64,000 bases of DNA. It comes from an uncultured Bacteroidales bacterium (GTDB lineage Bacteria > Bacteroidota > Bacteroidia > Bacteroidales > FEN-979). The stretch is from NCBI GenBank assembly GCA_903887775.1, contig CAISRB010000016.1, positions 78,592-142,591 on the forward strand, given 5' to 3'. Below are positions 42,626 through 50,328 of the stretch, one piece after another; position 1 is the stretch's first letter, and each line of letters starts with the position of its first letter. A model generated the notes under the pieces. That model made no database searches, had not been told where the DNA came from, and was given only the letters and a program-made list of their open reading frames with translations. A program made the translations under genes and the position numbers.

Positions 42626-43219
42626 ATGGGAAAAGTAGTTCACAAAGAAGATGAGATCATCACTCAGATCTACATTGTACGAGGACAGAAAGTGATGCTT
42701 GACAGTGACCTTGCAAGGATCTATGGTGTGACAACTGGGCGGTTTAATGAACAGGTGCATAGGAATATAGAACGTTTCCCGGCAGATTTCATGTTTGAGA
42801 TGACAATGGCAGAGTACAGGAACTTGATATCGCAATTTGCGATATCAAGTTTGCAAATAAAAGAAAATGAGGAAGATAAAAACTTGATGTTGCAATTTGC
42901 AACATCAAGTTGGGGAGGAAGAAGGAACCGTCCTTTTGTTTTTACTGAACATGGTGCATTGATGCTGGCCAGTGTTTTAAACAGTCCGACGGCAATTCAG
43001 ACCAGTATCTACATTGTGAGGGCGTTTGTAAAACTGAGGGAACTCCTCTCCATGTATCATGAATTGTCTGAGACAATTGCAGATCTTGAAAAAAGGACCT
43101 TTGAGAAGCTGGATGAACATTCAGAGCATTTGCTGCTTGTGTTTCAGGCGTTAAAGGAACTAGCACGTCAGAAGAATGAACCCCGCAACCCCATTGGATT
43201 TAAAATTAATACAAAATAG
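42626..43219 (+). CDS. ORF6N-domain protein
   Basis: 197 residues. The ORF6N (KilA-N related) domain covers residues about 9-135: IYIVRGQKVMLDSDLARIYG, VTTGRFNEQVHRNIERFP, DFMFEMTMAEYRNL, then GGRRNRPFVFTEHGALMLA and VLNSPTAIQTSIYIVRAFVK; a C-terminal helix follows. The domain is common in phage and bacterial accessory genes and thought to bind DNA. The middle has an insertion made of two related palindromes (residues about 66-96) encoding NLISQFAISS and NLMLQFATSS. It stands between dinB and dnaE and is bounded by inverted heptamer arrays, so it probably was inserted into an older dinB-dnaE operon. Confidence 0.9.
   Translation: MGKVVHKEDEIITQIYIVRGQKVMLDSDLARIYGVTTGRFNEQVHRNIERFPADFMFEMTMAEYRNLISQFAISSLQIKENEEDKNLMLQFATSSWGGRRNRPFVFTEHGALMLASVLNSPTAIQTSIYIVRAFVKLRELLSMYHELSETIADLEKRTFEKLDEHSEHLLLVFQALKELARQKNEPRNPIGFKINTK
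42821..42911. repeat. Two perfect 31-base palindromes inside the ORF6N gene
   Basis: Palindrome 1: 42821-42835 pairs with 42837-42851 around a single T (arms AACTTGATATCGCAA). Palindrome 2: 42881-42895 pairs with 42897-42911 (arms AACTTGATGTTGCAA). Starts are 60 bases apart, i.e. 20 codons. The arms differ at two positions, and both differences are matched by complementary changes in the opposite arm. Confidence 0.95.
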
Positions 43220-43272
43220 TTTTCGCTAACTCACTATTTCGCTTTTCGCCTTTCGCCTTTCGCCTTTCGCTA
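43220..43272 (-). repeat. Inverse heptamer array, right boundary of ORF6N cassette
   Basis: TTTCGCTAACTCACTATTTCG followed by four TTTCGCC/TTTTCGC units. It begins at the end of the ORF6N gene and stops a few bases before the dnaE ATG at 43279. Confidence 0.85.
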
Positions 43273-43278
43273 TTTAAT

Positions 43279-46200
43279 ATGTACCTCAACTGCCACTCAT
43301 ATTACTCCCTCCGCTACGGCACCCTGCCGGTGGAGAAACTCGTTGACGAGGCCGTACGCTGCGGGGTTCAGGCCCTGGCGCTGACCGATATCAACAACTC
43401 CACGGGTATCATGGAATTTATCCAGGTTTGTACGGATAAGGGGGTGAAACCCATTGCCGGGATAGAGTTCCGCAGGGATGATGAACTGCTGTATGTGGGT
43501 CTTGCCCGGAATAACGAAGGGTTCAGGGAGCTGAACGAATTCCTGAGCCGCCACAACCTGCGCAACCAGCCCTTGCCCGACAGGCCGGAGGCATTGGAGA
43601 ATGTGTTTTGGATCGTATTACTGGAAAAAGGCGAGAAGCGAGAAGCGAAAAGCGAAATTATGGATAGCCCGATTTCGCCTTTCGCTTCTCGCTTCTCGCT
43701 TCTCAATTGTTTCATAGGTCTCCCTCCTGCCTCCGCTAATCGTTTAATACTTTCCCGCCACCGCCACCTCATCAACCGTATGGTGGTCTTTTCGCCGGTG
43801 ACTGTTCTGGATGAGAAGGGTTTTGAACTTCACAGGAACTTCAGGGCAGTGGATAAAAATGTTCTGCTGAGCAGGCTGGAGCCTGGGCAGCTGGCATCCC
43901 CCGACGAGATCATGCTGCCTGTTGATGAACGCCTGGAGCCTTACAGGGAATTTCCTGAGATCATCCGCAACACTGAAAGGCTGATCGAAGCCTGCAGTAT
44001 AGGTTTCGACTTCAGGGAATGCAAAAACAAACGCAGTTTTACCGGCAATGTGTATGATGACCATTTGCTGCTTGAGAAGCTGGCGATGGACGGTCTGCAG
44101 TACCGTTACGGCTCAGGAAATACGGAAGCCATAAACCGTATCCGGCATGAACTCGGGATCATCGCAAAGATGGGTTTTGCGGCTTATTTCCTTATCGCCT
44201 GGGACATCATCCGCTATTCGATGTCAAGAGGTTTTTATCATGTAGGCCGGGGAAGCGGTGCAAATTCTATAGTAGCTTATTGCTTGAAAATCACAGATGT
44301 TGACCCCATTGACCTCGACCTTTACTTTGAACGATTCATCAATCCAAAACGGACCTCGCCTCCCGACTTCGACATCGATTATTCCTGGAAGGAAAGGGAC
44401 GAGGTGCTTGACTATATCTTCAAACGTCACGGGCATGAGCATACCGCCCTGCTGGGGGCCATGTCGACTTTTCGCGACCGCTCCATCATCCGTGAACTAG
44501 GAAAGGTACATGGCCTGCCCAAGCAGGAAATGGACCTCTTTATCAAGCACCCCGGGGATGCCATCCACAATAACCATATCATAAAAAAGATCAATGAACT
44601 GGGTGAGATGATGGCGGATTTTCCGAATATGAGGACCATACATGCGGGGGGTGTGCTAATCTCCGAACGCCCCATCACCTGCTATACTTCCCTCGACATG
44701 CCGCCCAAAGGCTTCCCAACCACCCAGTTCGACATGTACGTGGCCGAGGATATAGGCTTCGAAAAACTGGATATCCTGAGCCAGCGCGGCATCGGGCATA
44801 TCTATGAGACCGCGGGGATTGTACGGAAGAATAAAGGAGTGAGCGTGGATGTCCATAAAATTAATGAGTTTAAGGCGGATGAGGAAGTGAAAAAGCTGCT
44901 GAGGGTGGGGAAGACCATCGGATGCTTCTACGTGGAAAGCCCGGCCATGCGCGGGCTCCTGAAGAAACTGCATTGCGACAACTACCGCAGCCTGGTGGCG
45001 GCGAGCTCCATTATCCGCCCCGGCGTGGCGCGCTCGGGCATGATGCGGGAGTATATCTTCAGGTTCCATAACCCCGGCAAGTTCAAATACCTGCACCCCA
45101 TAATGGAAGAGCAGCTAAAGGAGACATACGGGGTGATGGTGTACCAGGAGGACGTGCTGAAGATATGCCATCATTTCGCGGGCCTCGACCTGGCCGATGC
45201 AGATGTTCTGAGAAGGGCGATGAGCGGGAAATACAGGTCAAAAAAGGAACTTCAGAGGATCGTCGATAAATTTTTCGAAAATTGCCGCAAATCAGGCTAT
45301 CCCGAAGAGGTGACGAAGGAAGTGTGGAGGCAGATAGAATCCTTTGCAGGCTATTCGTTCTCAAAGGCGCATTCGGCTTCGTACGCGGTGGAAAGTTACC
45401 AGAGCCTGTTCCTCAAGGCCCATTACCCGCTTGAGTTCATCGTAGGGGTGATCAATAATTTCGGGGGATTCTATCCTTCCTGGGTGTATTTCAATGAAGC
45501 GAAAAACTGGGGGGCGAAGATACACCCGCCCTGTGTAAACCGTGGGGATTACAAGACCTGTATCAGGGGAAGCGATATTTACGTGGGTTTCATTCATATC
45601 AACGGTTTGGAAACGGCGGTGGGGAAAGCCATTGAAAATTTACGATTTACGATTGGCGATTTACGAACAGAGAAGGAATGTACAATGTACAATGTACAAT
45701 GTACAAATGGCGAGCCACGGGTCACAAACCACAAACCACCATTCACCAGTCACCATTCACCAGTCACTTCTTGCAGGGATGGTGAATATCTTGACCTTGA
45801 GGATTTTATCCGGAGGGTGCCGGCTTCCCTGGAACAGCTTATCATCCTGATACGCGCAGGGGCATTCAGGTTCACGGGCAAACCCAAGGCACTGCTGCTG
45901 TGGGAGGCTCATATGCTGATGGGGAAGAACATGCAGCTGCCGGGCAGGGCGAAAAAGAAGGGAAGGAAAGCCGGCCGGGTGGATGTAGCCGGCGTCAACC
46001 CTGCCACGGATCAACGCCTGGGCTGCCAAAGCGTCAACCCTGCCACGGATCAGCGCCTGGGCCGCCGCAGCGTCAACAAGGAACAATCGCTTGTTGCAGA
46101 CCATCCGGGAGCATACGTTTCACGCTCACTGCATTCTGTTGAAGATGTCACGCTTGTTATGGACCAGAGCCTGTTCAACACACAGCCTCAGAAGTTCGAG

Positions 46201-46611
46201 CTGCCGGCCCTTGCACAAAGCAGTATTGAAGAGGTCTATGACGAGATCGAACTGCTGGGCTGGCCTGTCTCAAATTCGTATTTCGAACTGCTTGAGACTT
46301 CATTCAGGGGGGAGATCATGGCCGGGGAAATGATGGGGAAACTGGGGAAAACGGTGCGGATGCTGGGCTTGCTGGTCACGATAAAATACGTACGTACGGT
46401 GAGGAAGGAATGGATGCACTTCGGCACCTTCATCGATTTCGAAGGACAGTTCTTCGATACGGTGCATTTCCCCCAGGCTGTCGCAAAATACCCCTTCAGG
46501 GGGGAAGGGGTATATCTTGTGATGGGTAAGATCGTCGAGGAGTTCGGCTTTCCCAGCCTTGAAGTCGAAAAGATGGCTAAAATGCCATTGAGAAAAGACC
46601 CGAGAAGCTAA
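43279..46611 (+). CDS. DnaE-type DNA polymerase III alpha subunit (error-prone DnaE2-like), invaded by repeats
   Basis: 1110 residues. N-terminal PHP domain (LNCHSYYSLRYGTLPVEKLV, QALALTDINNSTGI), palm with GRGSGANSIVAYCLKITDVD and the catalytic PDFDIDYSWKERDE near residue 374, fingers with YGVMVYQEDVLKI and FSKAHSASYAVESYQSLFLK, and an OB-like C-terminus. The size and pairing with dinB suggest the damage-inducible translesion type rather than the replicative enzyme. Three low-complexity insertions keep the frame: residues about 117-142 (GCGAAAA inverted pair), about 787-832 (heptamer arrays of other types) and about 905-933 (39-base tandem repeats). They lie in variable loops, so the product may still be active. 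It starts just after a repeat array. Confidence 0.93.
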   Translation: MYLNCHSYYSLRYGTLPVEKLVDEAVRCGVQALALTDINNSTGIMEFIQVCTDKGVKPIAGIEFRRDDELLYVGLARNNEGFRELNEFLSRHNLRNQPLPDRPEALENVFWIVLLEKGEKREAKSEIMDSPISPFASRFSLLNCFIGLPPASANRLILSRHRHLINRMVVFSPVTVLDEKGFELHRNFRAVDKNVLLSRLEPGQLASPDEIMLPVDERLEPYREFPEIIRNTERLIEACSIGFDFRECKNKRSFTGNVYDDHLLLEKLAMDGLQYRYGSGNTEAINRIRHELGIIAKMGFAAYFLIAWDIIRYSMSRGFYHVGRGSGANSIVAYCLKITDVDPIDLDLYFERFINPKRTSPPDFDIDYSWKERDEVLDYIFKRHGHEHTALLGAMSTFRDRSIIRELGKVHGLPKQEMDLFIKHPGDAIHNNHIIKKINELGEMMADFPNMRTIHAGGVLISERPITCYTSLDMPPKGFPTTQFDMYVAEDIGFEKLDILSQRGIGHIYETAGIVRKNKGVSVDVHKINEFKADEEVKKLLRVGKTIGCFYVESPAMRGLLKKLHCDNYRSLVAASSIIRPGVARSGMMREYIFRFHNPGKFKYLHPIMEEQLKETYGVMVYQEDVLKICHHFAGLDLADADVLRRAMSGKYRSKKELQRIVDKFFENCRKSGYPEEVTKEVWRQIESFAGYSFSKAHSASYAVESYQSLFLKAHYPLEFIVGVINNFGGFYPSWVYFNEAKNWGAKIHPPCVNRGDYKTCIRGSDIYVGFIHINGLETAVGKAIENLRFTIGDLRTEKECTMYNVQCTNGEPRVTNHKPPFTSHHSPVTSCRDGEYLDLEDFIRRVPASLEQLIILIRAGAFRFTGKPKALLLWEAHMLMGKNMQLPGRAKKKGRKAGRVDVAGVNPATDQRLGCQSVNPATDQRLGRRSVNKEQSLVADHPGAYVSRSLHSVEDVTLVMDQSLFNTQPQKFELPALAQSSIEEVYDEIELLGWPVSNSYFELLETSFRGEIMAGEMMGKLGKTVRMLGLLVTIKYVRTVRKEWMHFGTFIDFEGQFFDTVHFPQAVAKYPFRGEGVYLVMGKIVEEFGFPSLEVEKMAKMPLRKDPRS
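43629..43704. repeat. Inverted heptamer arrays inside dnaE
   Basis: Left arm 43629-43657 (GGCGAGAAGCGAGAAGCGAA), 13-base centre, right arm 43671-43704 (TTTCGCCTTTCGCTTCTCGC). Translated in frame as KGEKREAKSE...ISPFASRFSLL. It sits in the PHP region of the polymerase and does not break the frame. Confidence 0.92.
45638..45772. repeat. Composite insertion of several 7-base-period arrays inside dnaE
   Basis: In order: TTTACGA units (45640-45666), ACAATGT units (45679-45706), CACAAAC and CACCATT/CACCAGT units (45722-45766). All have a 7-base period but unrelated sequences. In frame it gives NLRFTIGDLRTE, CTMYNVQCTN and VTNHKPPFTSHHSPVTS. It lies in the loop before the DLEDFIRRVP segment. Confidence 0.9.
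45992..46077. repeat. 39-base tandem repeat inside dnaE
   Basis: Two near-identical 39-base units starting with GCGTCAACCCTGCCACGGAT at 45992 and 46031, with a partial third at 46070. In frame it encodes VNPATDQRLGCQS and VNPATDQRLGRRS. The unit length is a multiple of three, so copy number can change without breaking the gene. Confidence 0.92.
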
Positions 46612-46673
46612 ATAAAAAGTCCGGAAGCTAATTTGAATCAAGACTTTAATTAAAGTATGTTTTTATTTTAGGA

Positions 46674-47666
46674 TCAGGACTTTATTCCTATAATATATTG
46701 AACCCCGGTAGGAGAGTCAAGAGTCTTTATCCCCCCGAGGCCGGCAGCCTTCATCCAGCCGCCTATCTCATCCCGGGTATAGGTATCTCCATGCTTTGTA
46801 CCCACCAGCATATTGATTGCAAATACTGCGCCCTGGAGAGGCTCCGTCCGGTCTTCGCTCATCAAATGATCCATGATCACAAGCTGTCCGCCCGGCGAAA
46901 GCGCATCCGCCCCCTTTTTTATCAGAATCCTGTTCTCTTCAGGATTGTTAATATGGATGATTGCCGACATCAGCACCAGGTCAAAACCTGAACCAAGGTC
47001 ATCGCTCAGGTAATCCCCTGCAACAGTTACAACGCTCTGCCCGAGATTGGCCTTGTCAATGTATTTCCGGGTAACAGGAACAACATTGGGCAAATCAAAG
47101 ATCACCCCCCGGATAGCCGGATTTTTTTCGATGAAGCCGAAAGTAAAAGCTCCTGATCCTCCGCCTACGTCAAGGCTGCGTTTCGTTTTTGAAAGTTCAA
47201 GCATCGAAGCCAGTTCCCTGCCCTGGGCAACGCCCCTGGCATGCATGGCAGCGATGAAAGACTCGATCCAGCTAAATCCCCTCTCATTAAAGTCGTCTTC
47301 GAGGTCAAGGGCAGTCCCTTTTGTGATGACCTCTGTAAGAGTACTCCACTTTCTCCAGAGGTTGGCAGTATGCCCGAGCCCGAGAAGAAAGTCAGGCGAT
47401 GAAGAAACAAGATATTTTCCGGCAAATACCGAATTGGTAAAGAGATCCTGCTGTTTGTCAAGCAGGCCAAGAGAAACAAGTACGTTCATCAGCCTGTCCG
47501 TGGCCCTTCTGTCAGCAACGATCCGGGAAGCTGTTTCGGCCGAAGAACAGGGTTTCCCGTTCAGGTGGTCAAAGATCCTTAATTCATGCGCAGTCAGGAT
47601 AATCCTGCTCAGCCTGAATCCGTTGACAATGTCCATTAACTCGGCTGGTTGTTCGATTTTTTTCAT
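46674..47666 (-). CDS. O-methyltransferase (hydroxyindole/polyketide type)
   Basis: 330 residues. N-terminal winged-helix dimerisation domain (LMDIVNGFRLSRIILTAHEL, LGLLDKQQDLFTNS), then a SAM-binding domain with SLDVGGGSGAFTFGFIEK near residue 172, GVIFDLPNVVPVTRKYI, VAGDYLSDDLGSGFDLVLMS, LSPGGQLVIMDHL. This is the acetylserotonin/neurosporaxanthin-type O-methyltransferase family (PF00891). The substrate is unknown; no biosynthetic gene cluster surrounds it. Confidence 0.9.
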   Translation of the reverse strand: MKKIEQPAELMDIVNGFRLSRIILTAHELRIFDHLNGKPCSSAETASRIVADRRATDRLMNVLVSLGLLDKQQDLFTNSVFAGKYLVSSSPDFLLGLGHTANLWRKWSTLTEVITKGTALDLEDDFNERGFSWIESFIAAMHARGVAQGRELASMLELSKTKRSLDVGGGSGAFTFGFIEKNPAIRGVIFDLPNVVPVTRKYIDKANLGQSVVTVAGDYLSDDLGSGFDLVLMSAIIHINNPEENRILIKKGADALSPGGQLVIMDHLMSEDRTEPLQGAVFAINMLVGTKHGDTYTRDEIGGWMKAAGLGGIKTLDSPTGVQYIIGIKS

Positions 47667-47773
47667 TCCGGTCCTGTATTATAAATATATTTTTTTTACA
47701 AAAATATCCAATTTCTTGTTTAATTGCCTTTTTCGGTGTAGGTTTGACGTGTAAAATCAAAACCCAAAAAACC

Positions 47774-48643
47774 ATGGAAATTCCTGTTCTGATAATTGTC
47801 GGGATCCTGCTGCTGTTCTTTTTTGCTGGGATTCGTATTGTTCGCCCCACCCACCGCGGTCTGGTCGAGCGTTTAGGAAAGTATAACCGGTTTGCTATGC
47901 CCGGCTTTCATTTTATCATCCCCGGCATCGAACAGATGTACCGGGTTAATGTTACCGAAAAAATGATCAATGCTGAACCCCAGGAAATCATTACCAATGA
48001 TAACCTGAACGCCAGGGTTGATGCACAGGTATATTTTAAAATCAAATCAGATGAGGATCATGTCAAGAATTCTCAGTATAATGTAAATAGTATTGAATAT
48101 CAGATTGTTAACCTTGCACGTACGACCCTGCGTAACATCATCGGTACGATGACATTGAAATCAGCCAACAGCGAGCGCGGCAAGATCAATAAGGAATTGC
48201 ACGGCACCCTGCATGAAGAAACGCTCAGCTGGGGCATTGAGATCATCCGTACCGAGCTCAAGGAGATCGATCCTCCGAAGGATGTCCAGGAAACCATGAA
48301 CAAGATTGTTAAGGCCGAAAATGAGAAGATTGCCGCGGTTGATTATGCAACAGCTACTGAAACGAAGGCTGACGGGGAGAAGCGTGCCGAGATCCGGCGG
48401 GCCGAAGGGATCAAGCAGGGAGCCATTTTACGTGCCGAAGGTGAAGCCCAGGCTATTCGTCTCGTGAATGAATCGGCTGAAAAATATTTTATCGGGAATG
48501 CCCAGATGCTCAGGCGAATCCAGGCCATGGAAACTTCACTTAAGGATAACAGCAAAGTGATCGTGCCCACTGGTTCGGATCTTGTTAATGTAATGGGAGA
48601 GATGTCGGGTGTGGTTCCTATCAGAAAGAAATCCGAGGAATAG
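47774..48643 (+). CDS. SPFH/Band 7 membrane protein (QmcA/paraslipin-like)
   Basis: About 289 residues from ATG 47774 (MEIPVLIIVGILLLFFFAGI), with one N-terminal membrane helix followed by RIVRPTHRGLVERLGKYNRF, the SPFH domain (residues about 25-190) and a coiled-coil with repeated EKR/AEGIKQG segments (AEIRRAEGIKQGAILRAEGE). The paraslipin group forms large oligomers at membranes and affects membrane protein quality control. No NfeD gene neighbours it. Confidence 0.92.
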   Translation: MEIPVLIIVGILLLFFFAGIRIVRPTHRGLVERLGKYNRFAMPGFHFIIPGIEQMYRVNVTEKMINAEPQEIITNDNLNARVDAQVYFKIKSDEDHVKNSQYNVNSIEYQIVNLARTTLRNIIGTMTLKSANSERGKINKELHGTLHEETLSWGIEIIRTELKEIDPPKDVQETMNKIVKAENEKIAAVDYATATETKADGEKRAEIRRAEGIKQGAILRAEGEAQAIRLVNESAEKYFIGNAQMLRRIQAMETSLKDNSKVIVPTGSDLVNVMGEMSGVVPIRKKSEE

Positions 48644-48655
48644 CGAAATTTTTTC

Positions 48656-49264
48656 TTACCCCTTTTTTATCAGAGGCAGAAGAAAGTCAATCATTTTCTT
48701 TACCGATTCCTCTATTGACAGAAGGTCGGTGCGTATTTCGAGGCCGGGATGAGCAGGAATTTCGTATGGGGCGTTGATCCCGGTGAATTCCTTGATTTCG
48801 CCCCTTCTTGCTTTCTCGTAAAGACCTTTAACATCGCGGGATTCGCAGACTTCAAGCGGGGCGTTAATGAAAAACTCGATAAAGTCTTCCTCACCGATTA
48901 TGGTTCTGGCCATCTCACGGATTTCAGCTGTCGGACTGATAAAACTGGCGATGGTGATAATACCGCAGTTCAGGAAAAGTTTGGAGACTTCTGCGATACG
49001 GCGGACATTCTCGTACCTGTCGGCATCGGAAAACCCCAGGTTCTTATTGATCCCTGTCCTTACATTATCTCCATCCAGGGTCTGGATAAAATACCCCATA
49101 CCATGCAATGCAGATTCAAGGGCGTATGATAATGTAGTTTTCCCGGCTCCTGAGAGGCCGGTCATCCATATGATCTTTGAATGCTGGTTAAGCTGCTTTT
49201 CCTTGATATCCCTGCTTAATTTGACAGATTCGCTGGGGTAAATATGGGGATTCTCTGGTTTCAC
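48656..49264 (-). CDS. cysC: Adenylylsulfate (APS) kinase
   Basis: 202 residues. P-loop IIWMTGLSGAGKTTLSYALE near residue 32, LDGDNVRTGINKNLGFSDAD, RYENVRRIAEVSKLF, IIGEEDFIEFFINAPLEVCE and GLYEKARRGEIKEFTGIN, all typical of CysC. It phosphorylates APS to PAPS. No sulfurylase (cysND) gene is nearby, so it may supply PAPS to sulfotransferases acting on surface glycans, or the pathway genes are elsewhere. Confidence 0.95.
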   Translation of the reverse strand: MKPENPHIYPSESVKLSRDIKEKQLNQHSKIIWMTGLSGAGKTTLSYALESALHGMGYFIQTLDGDNVRTGINKNLGFSDADRYENVRRIAEVSKLFLNCGIITIASFISPTAEIREMARTIIGEEDFIEFFINAPLEVCESRDVKGLYEKARRGEIKEFTGINAPYEIPAHPGLEIRTDLLSIEESVKKMIDFLLPLIKKG

Positions 49265-49350
49265 TGGCTGCGGTCTCTATCCAGGCTTTGGACCGCTCAA
49301 AAATTGAGGGATTAAGATCGGAAAACCCGGGCGGTTCTTCTTCTTTCTGT

Positions 49351-49423
49351 GACCCAGTTGGGATTCGAACCCAAGACCCCCGCCTTAAAAGGGCGATGCT
49401 CTACCTGCTGAGCTACTGAGTCG
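49351..49423 (-). tRNA. tRNA-Lys (TTT)
   Basis: 73 bases on the minus strand. The acceptor stem GACTCAG pairs with CTGGGTC; the D-arm is AGCTCAGCAGGTAGAGCA, the anticodon arm GCCCTTTTAAGGGC with TTT in the loop, and the T-arm GGGTTCGAATCCC. CCA is not encoded. Confidence 0.97.
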
Positions 49424-49488
49424 GCTCAAAAATGAGGGTGCAAAGGTAGAAAATTTGTTGAAACAAACAAGAAGGTTTGATAAAAACC

Positions 49489-50100
49489 TTACGAAAGTTC
49501 ACCTTTTCCCTGCCTGAGCAGCACAGGTTCATTTCCCCTGCAATCAATTACTGTTGAAGGGATGTTGCCCGAATGGCCTGAATCGATAACGATATCAACC
49601 AGTTTCCTGAATTTTTCGAAAATTTCTTCAGGATCCACCGGGTACCCGATAAACGTGTCATCTGAATGGATAGATGTTGTCATGATGGGGTTGCCCAGCT
49701 TTTCCACTATCTCCAAAGGCACCTTATGGTCGGGTATCCTGATCCCCACGGTCTTCTTTTTACTCTGGAAAAAGTGGGGAACCTTATTATTTGCATTCAA
49801 TATATAGGTATAGGGTCCCGGGAGCGTCCTGCGCATCAGCCTGAAAATATCATTGTTTATCGGACGGGTATAGTCGGAAAGCTGACTCAGACTGTGGCAA
49901 ATGAATGAAAAATTCGCTTTTTCCCTTTTGATTCCTTTGATCAGGGCAACCCTGTCAACAGCTTTGATCTTCGTGATATCACATCCCAGTCCGTAAACCG
50001 TATCGGTTGGATAAATAATCACCCCGCCGCTTCTGAGACAATCTGTGATGATCTTCAGATGCCTTTCGCCTGGATTATCTGGATGAACCTTGAGCAGCAT
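49489..50100 (-). CDS. tsaC: Threonylcarbamoyl-AMP synthase (Sua5/YrdC/YciO)
   Basis: 203 residues. The fold's marker GGVIIYPTDTVYGLGCD lies near residue 29, followed by KGIKREKANFSFICHSLSQL and the RTLPGPYTYILNANN segment, then VGIRIPDHKVPLEIVEKLG and MTTSIHSDDTFIG. It makes threonylcarbamoyl-AMP for the t6A37 modification of tRNAs, including tRNA-Lys(TTT) encoded just downstream on the same strand. The YciO-type relative cannot be fully excluded, because the KRPxxxPL loop is KREKANFSF here. Confidence 0.85.
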   Translation of the reverse strand: MLLKVHPDNPGERHLKIITDCLRSGGVIIYPTDTVYGLGCDITKIKAVDRVALIKGIKREKANFSFICHSLSQLSDYTRPINNDIFRLMRRTLPGPYTYILNANNKVPHFFQSKKKTVGIRIPDHKVPLEIVEKLGNPIMTTSIHSDDTFIGYPVDPEEIFEKFRKLVDIVIDSGHSGNIPSTVIDCRGNEPVLLRQGKGELS

Positions 50101-50108
50101 CTCAATAA

Positions 50109-50130
50109 TTTCGCTTTTCGCTTCTCGCTA
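50109..50130 (-). repeat. Short heptamer array
   Basis: TTTCGCTTTTCGCTTCTCGC, three inverse-orientation units, between the TsaC start and the SRP RNA. No left arm is found close by. Confidence 0.6.
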
Positions 50131-50142
50131 TTAAAAAAAAAA

Positions 50143-50239
50143 GGGTAAGCCCCTTATATCGCACCGCTCAACCAACTTACCCTTGCTTCCTTCCGAACCT
50201 GGGGGAGTTTGAAGGGAGCTGGTCGTATAAGACTTACCC
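50143..50239 (-). ncRNA. ffs: Signal recognition particle RNA, small bacterial type
   Basis: On the minus strand the molecule opens with GGGTAAGTCTTATA and closes with TATAAGGGGCTTACCC, which pair. The apical domain contains CCCAGGTTCGGAAGGAAGCA, the universally conserved helix 8 with the GGAA tetraloop and symmetric/asymmetric loops recognised by Ffh. About 97 bases. A run of ten T (50142-50133) follows as terminator. It forms the RNA core of SRP for cotranslational membrane targeting. Confidence 0.93.
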
Positions 50240-50328
50240 GGTGCAAAGTTACAAAAATTCAGTTAACAGGCAAGCGGAGAAACGTTTTTTTTGTATGTTT
50301 GTAGTGAACACTCTAAACCCGAAACATC

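Noticed and set aside
43279-46611. Calling the dnaE gene a pseudogene because of the insertions
   Set aside because: The frame is intact and PHP, catalytic Asp and fingers motifs are all present.
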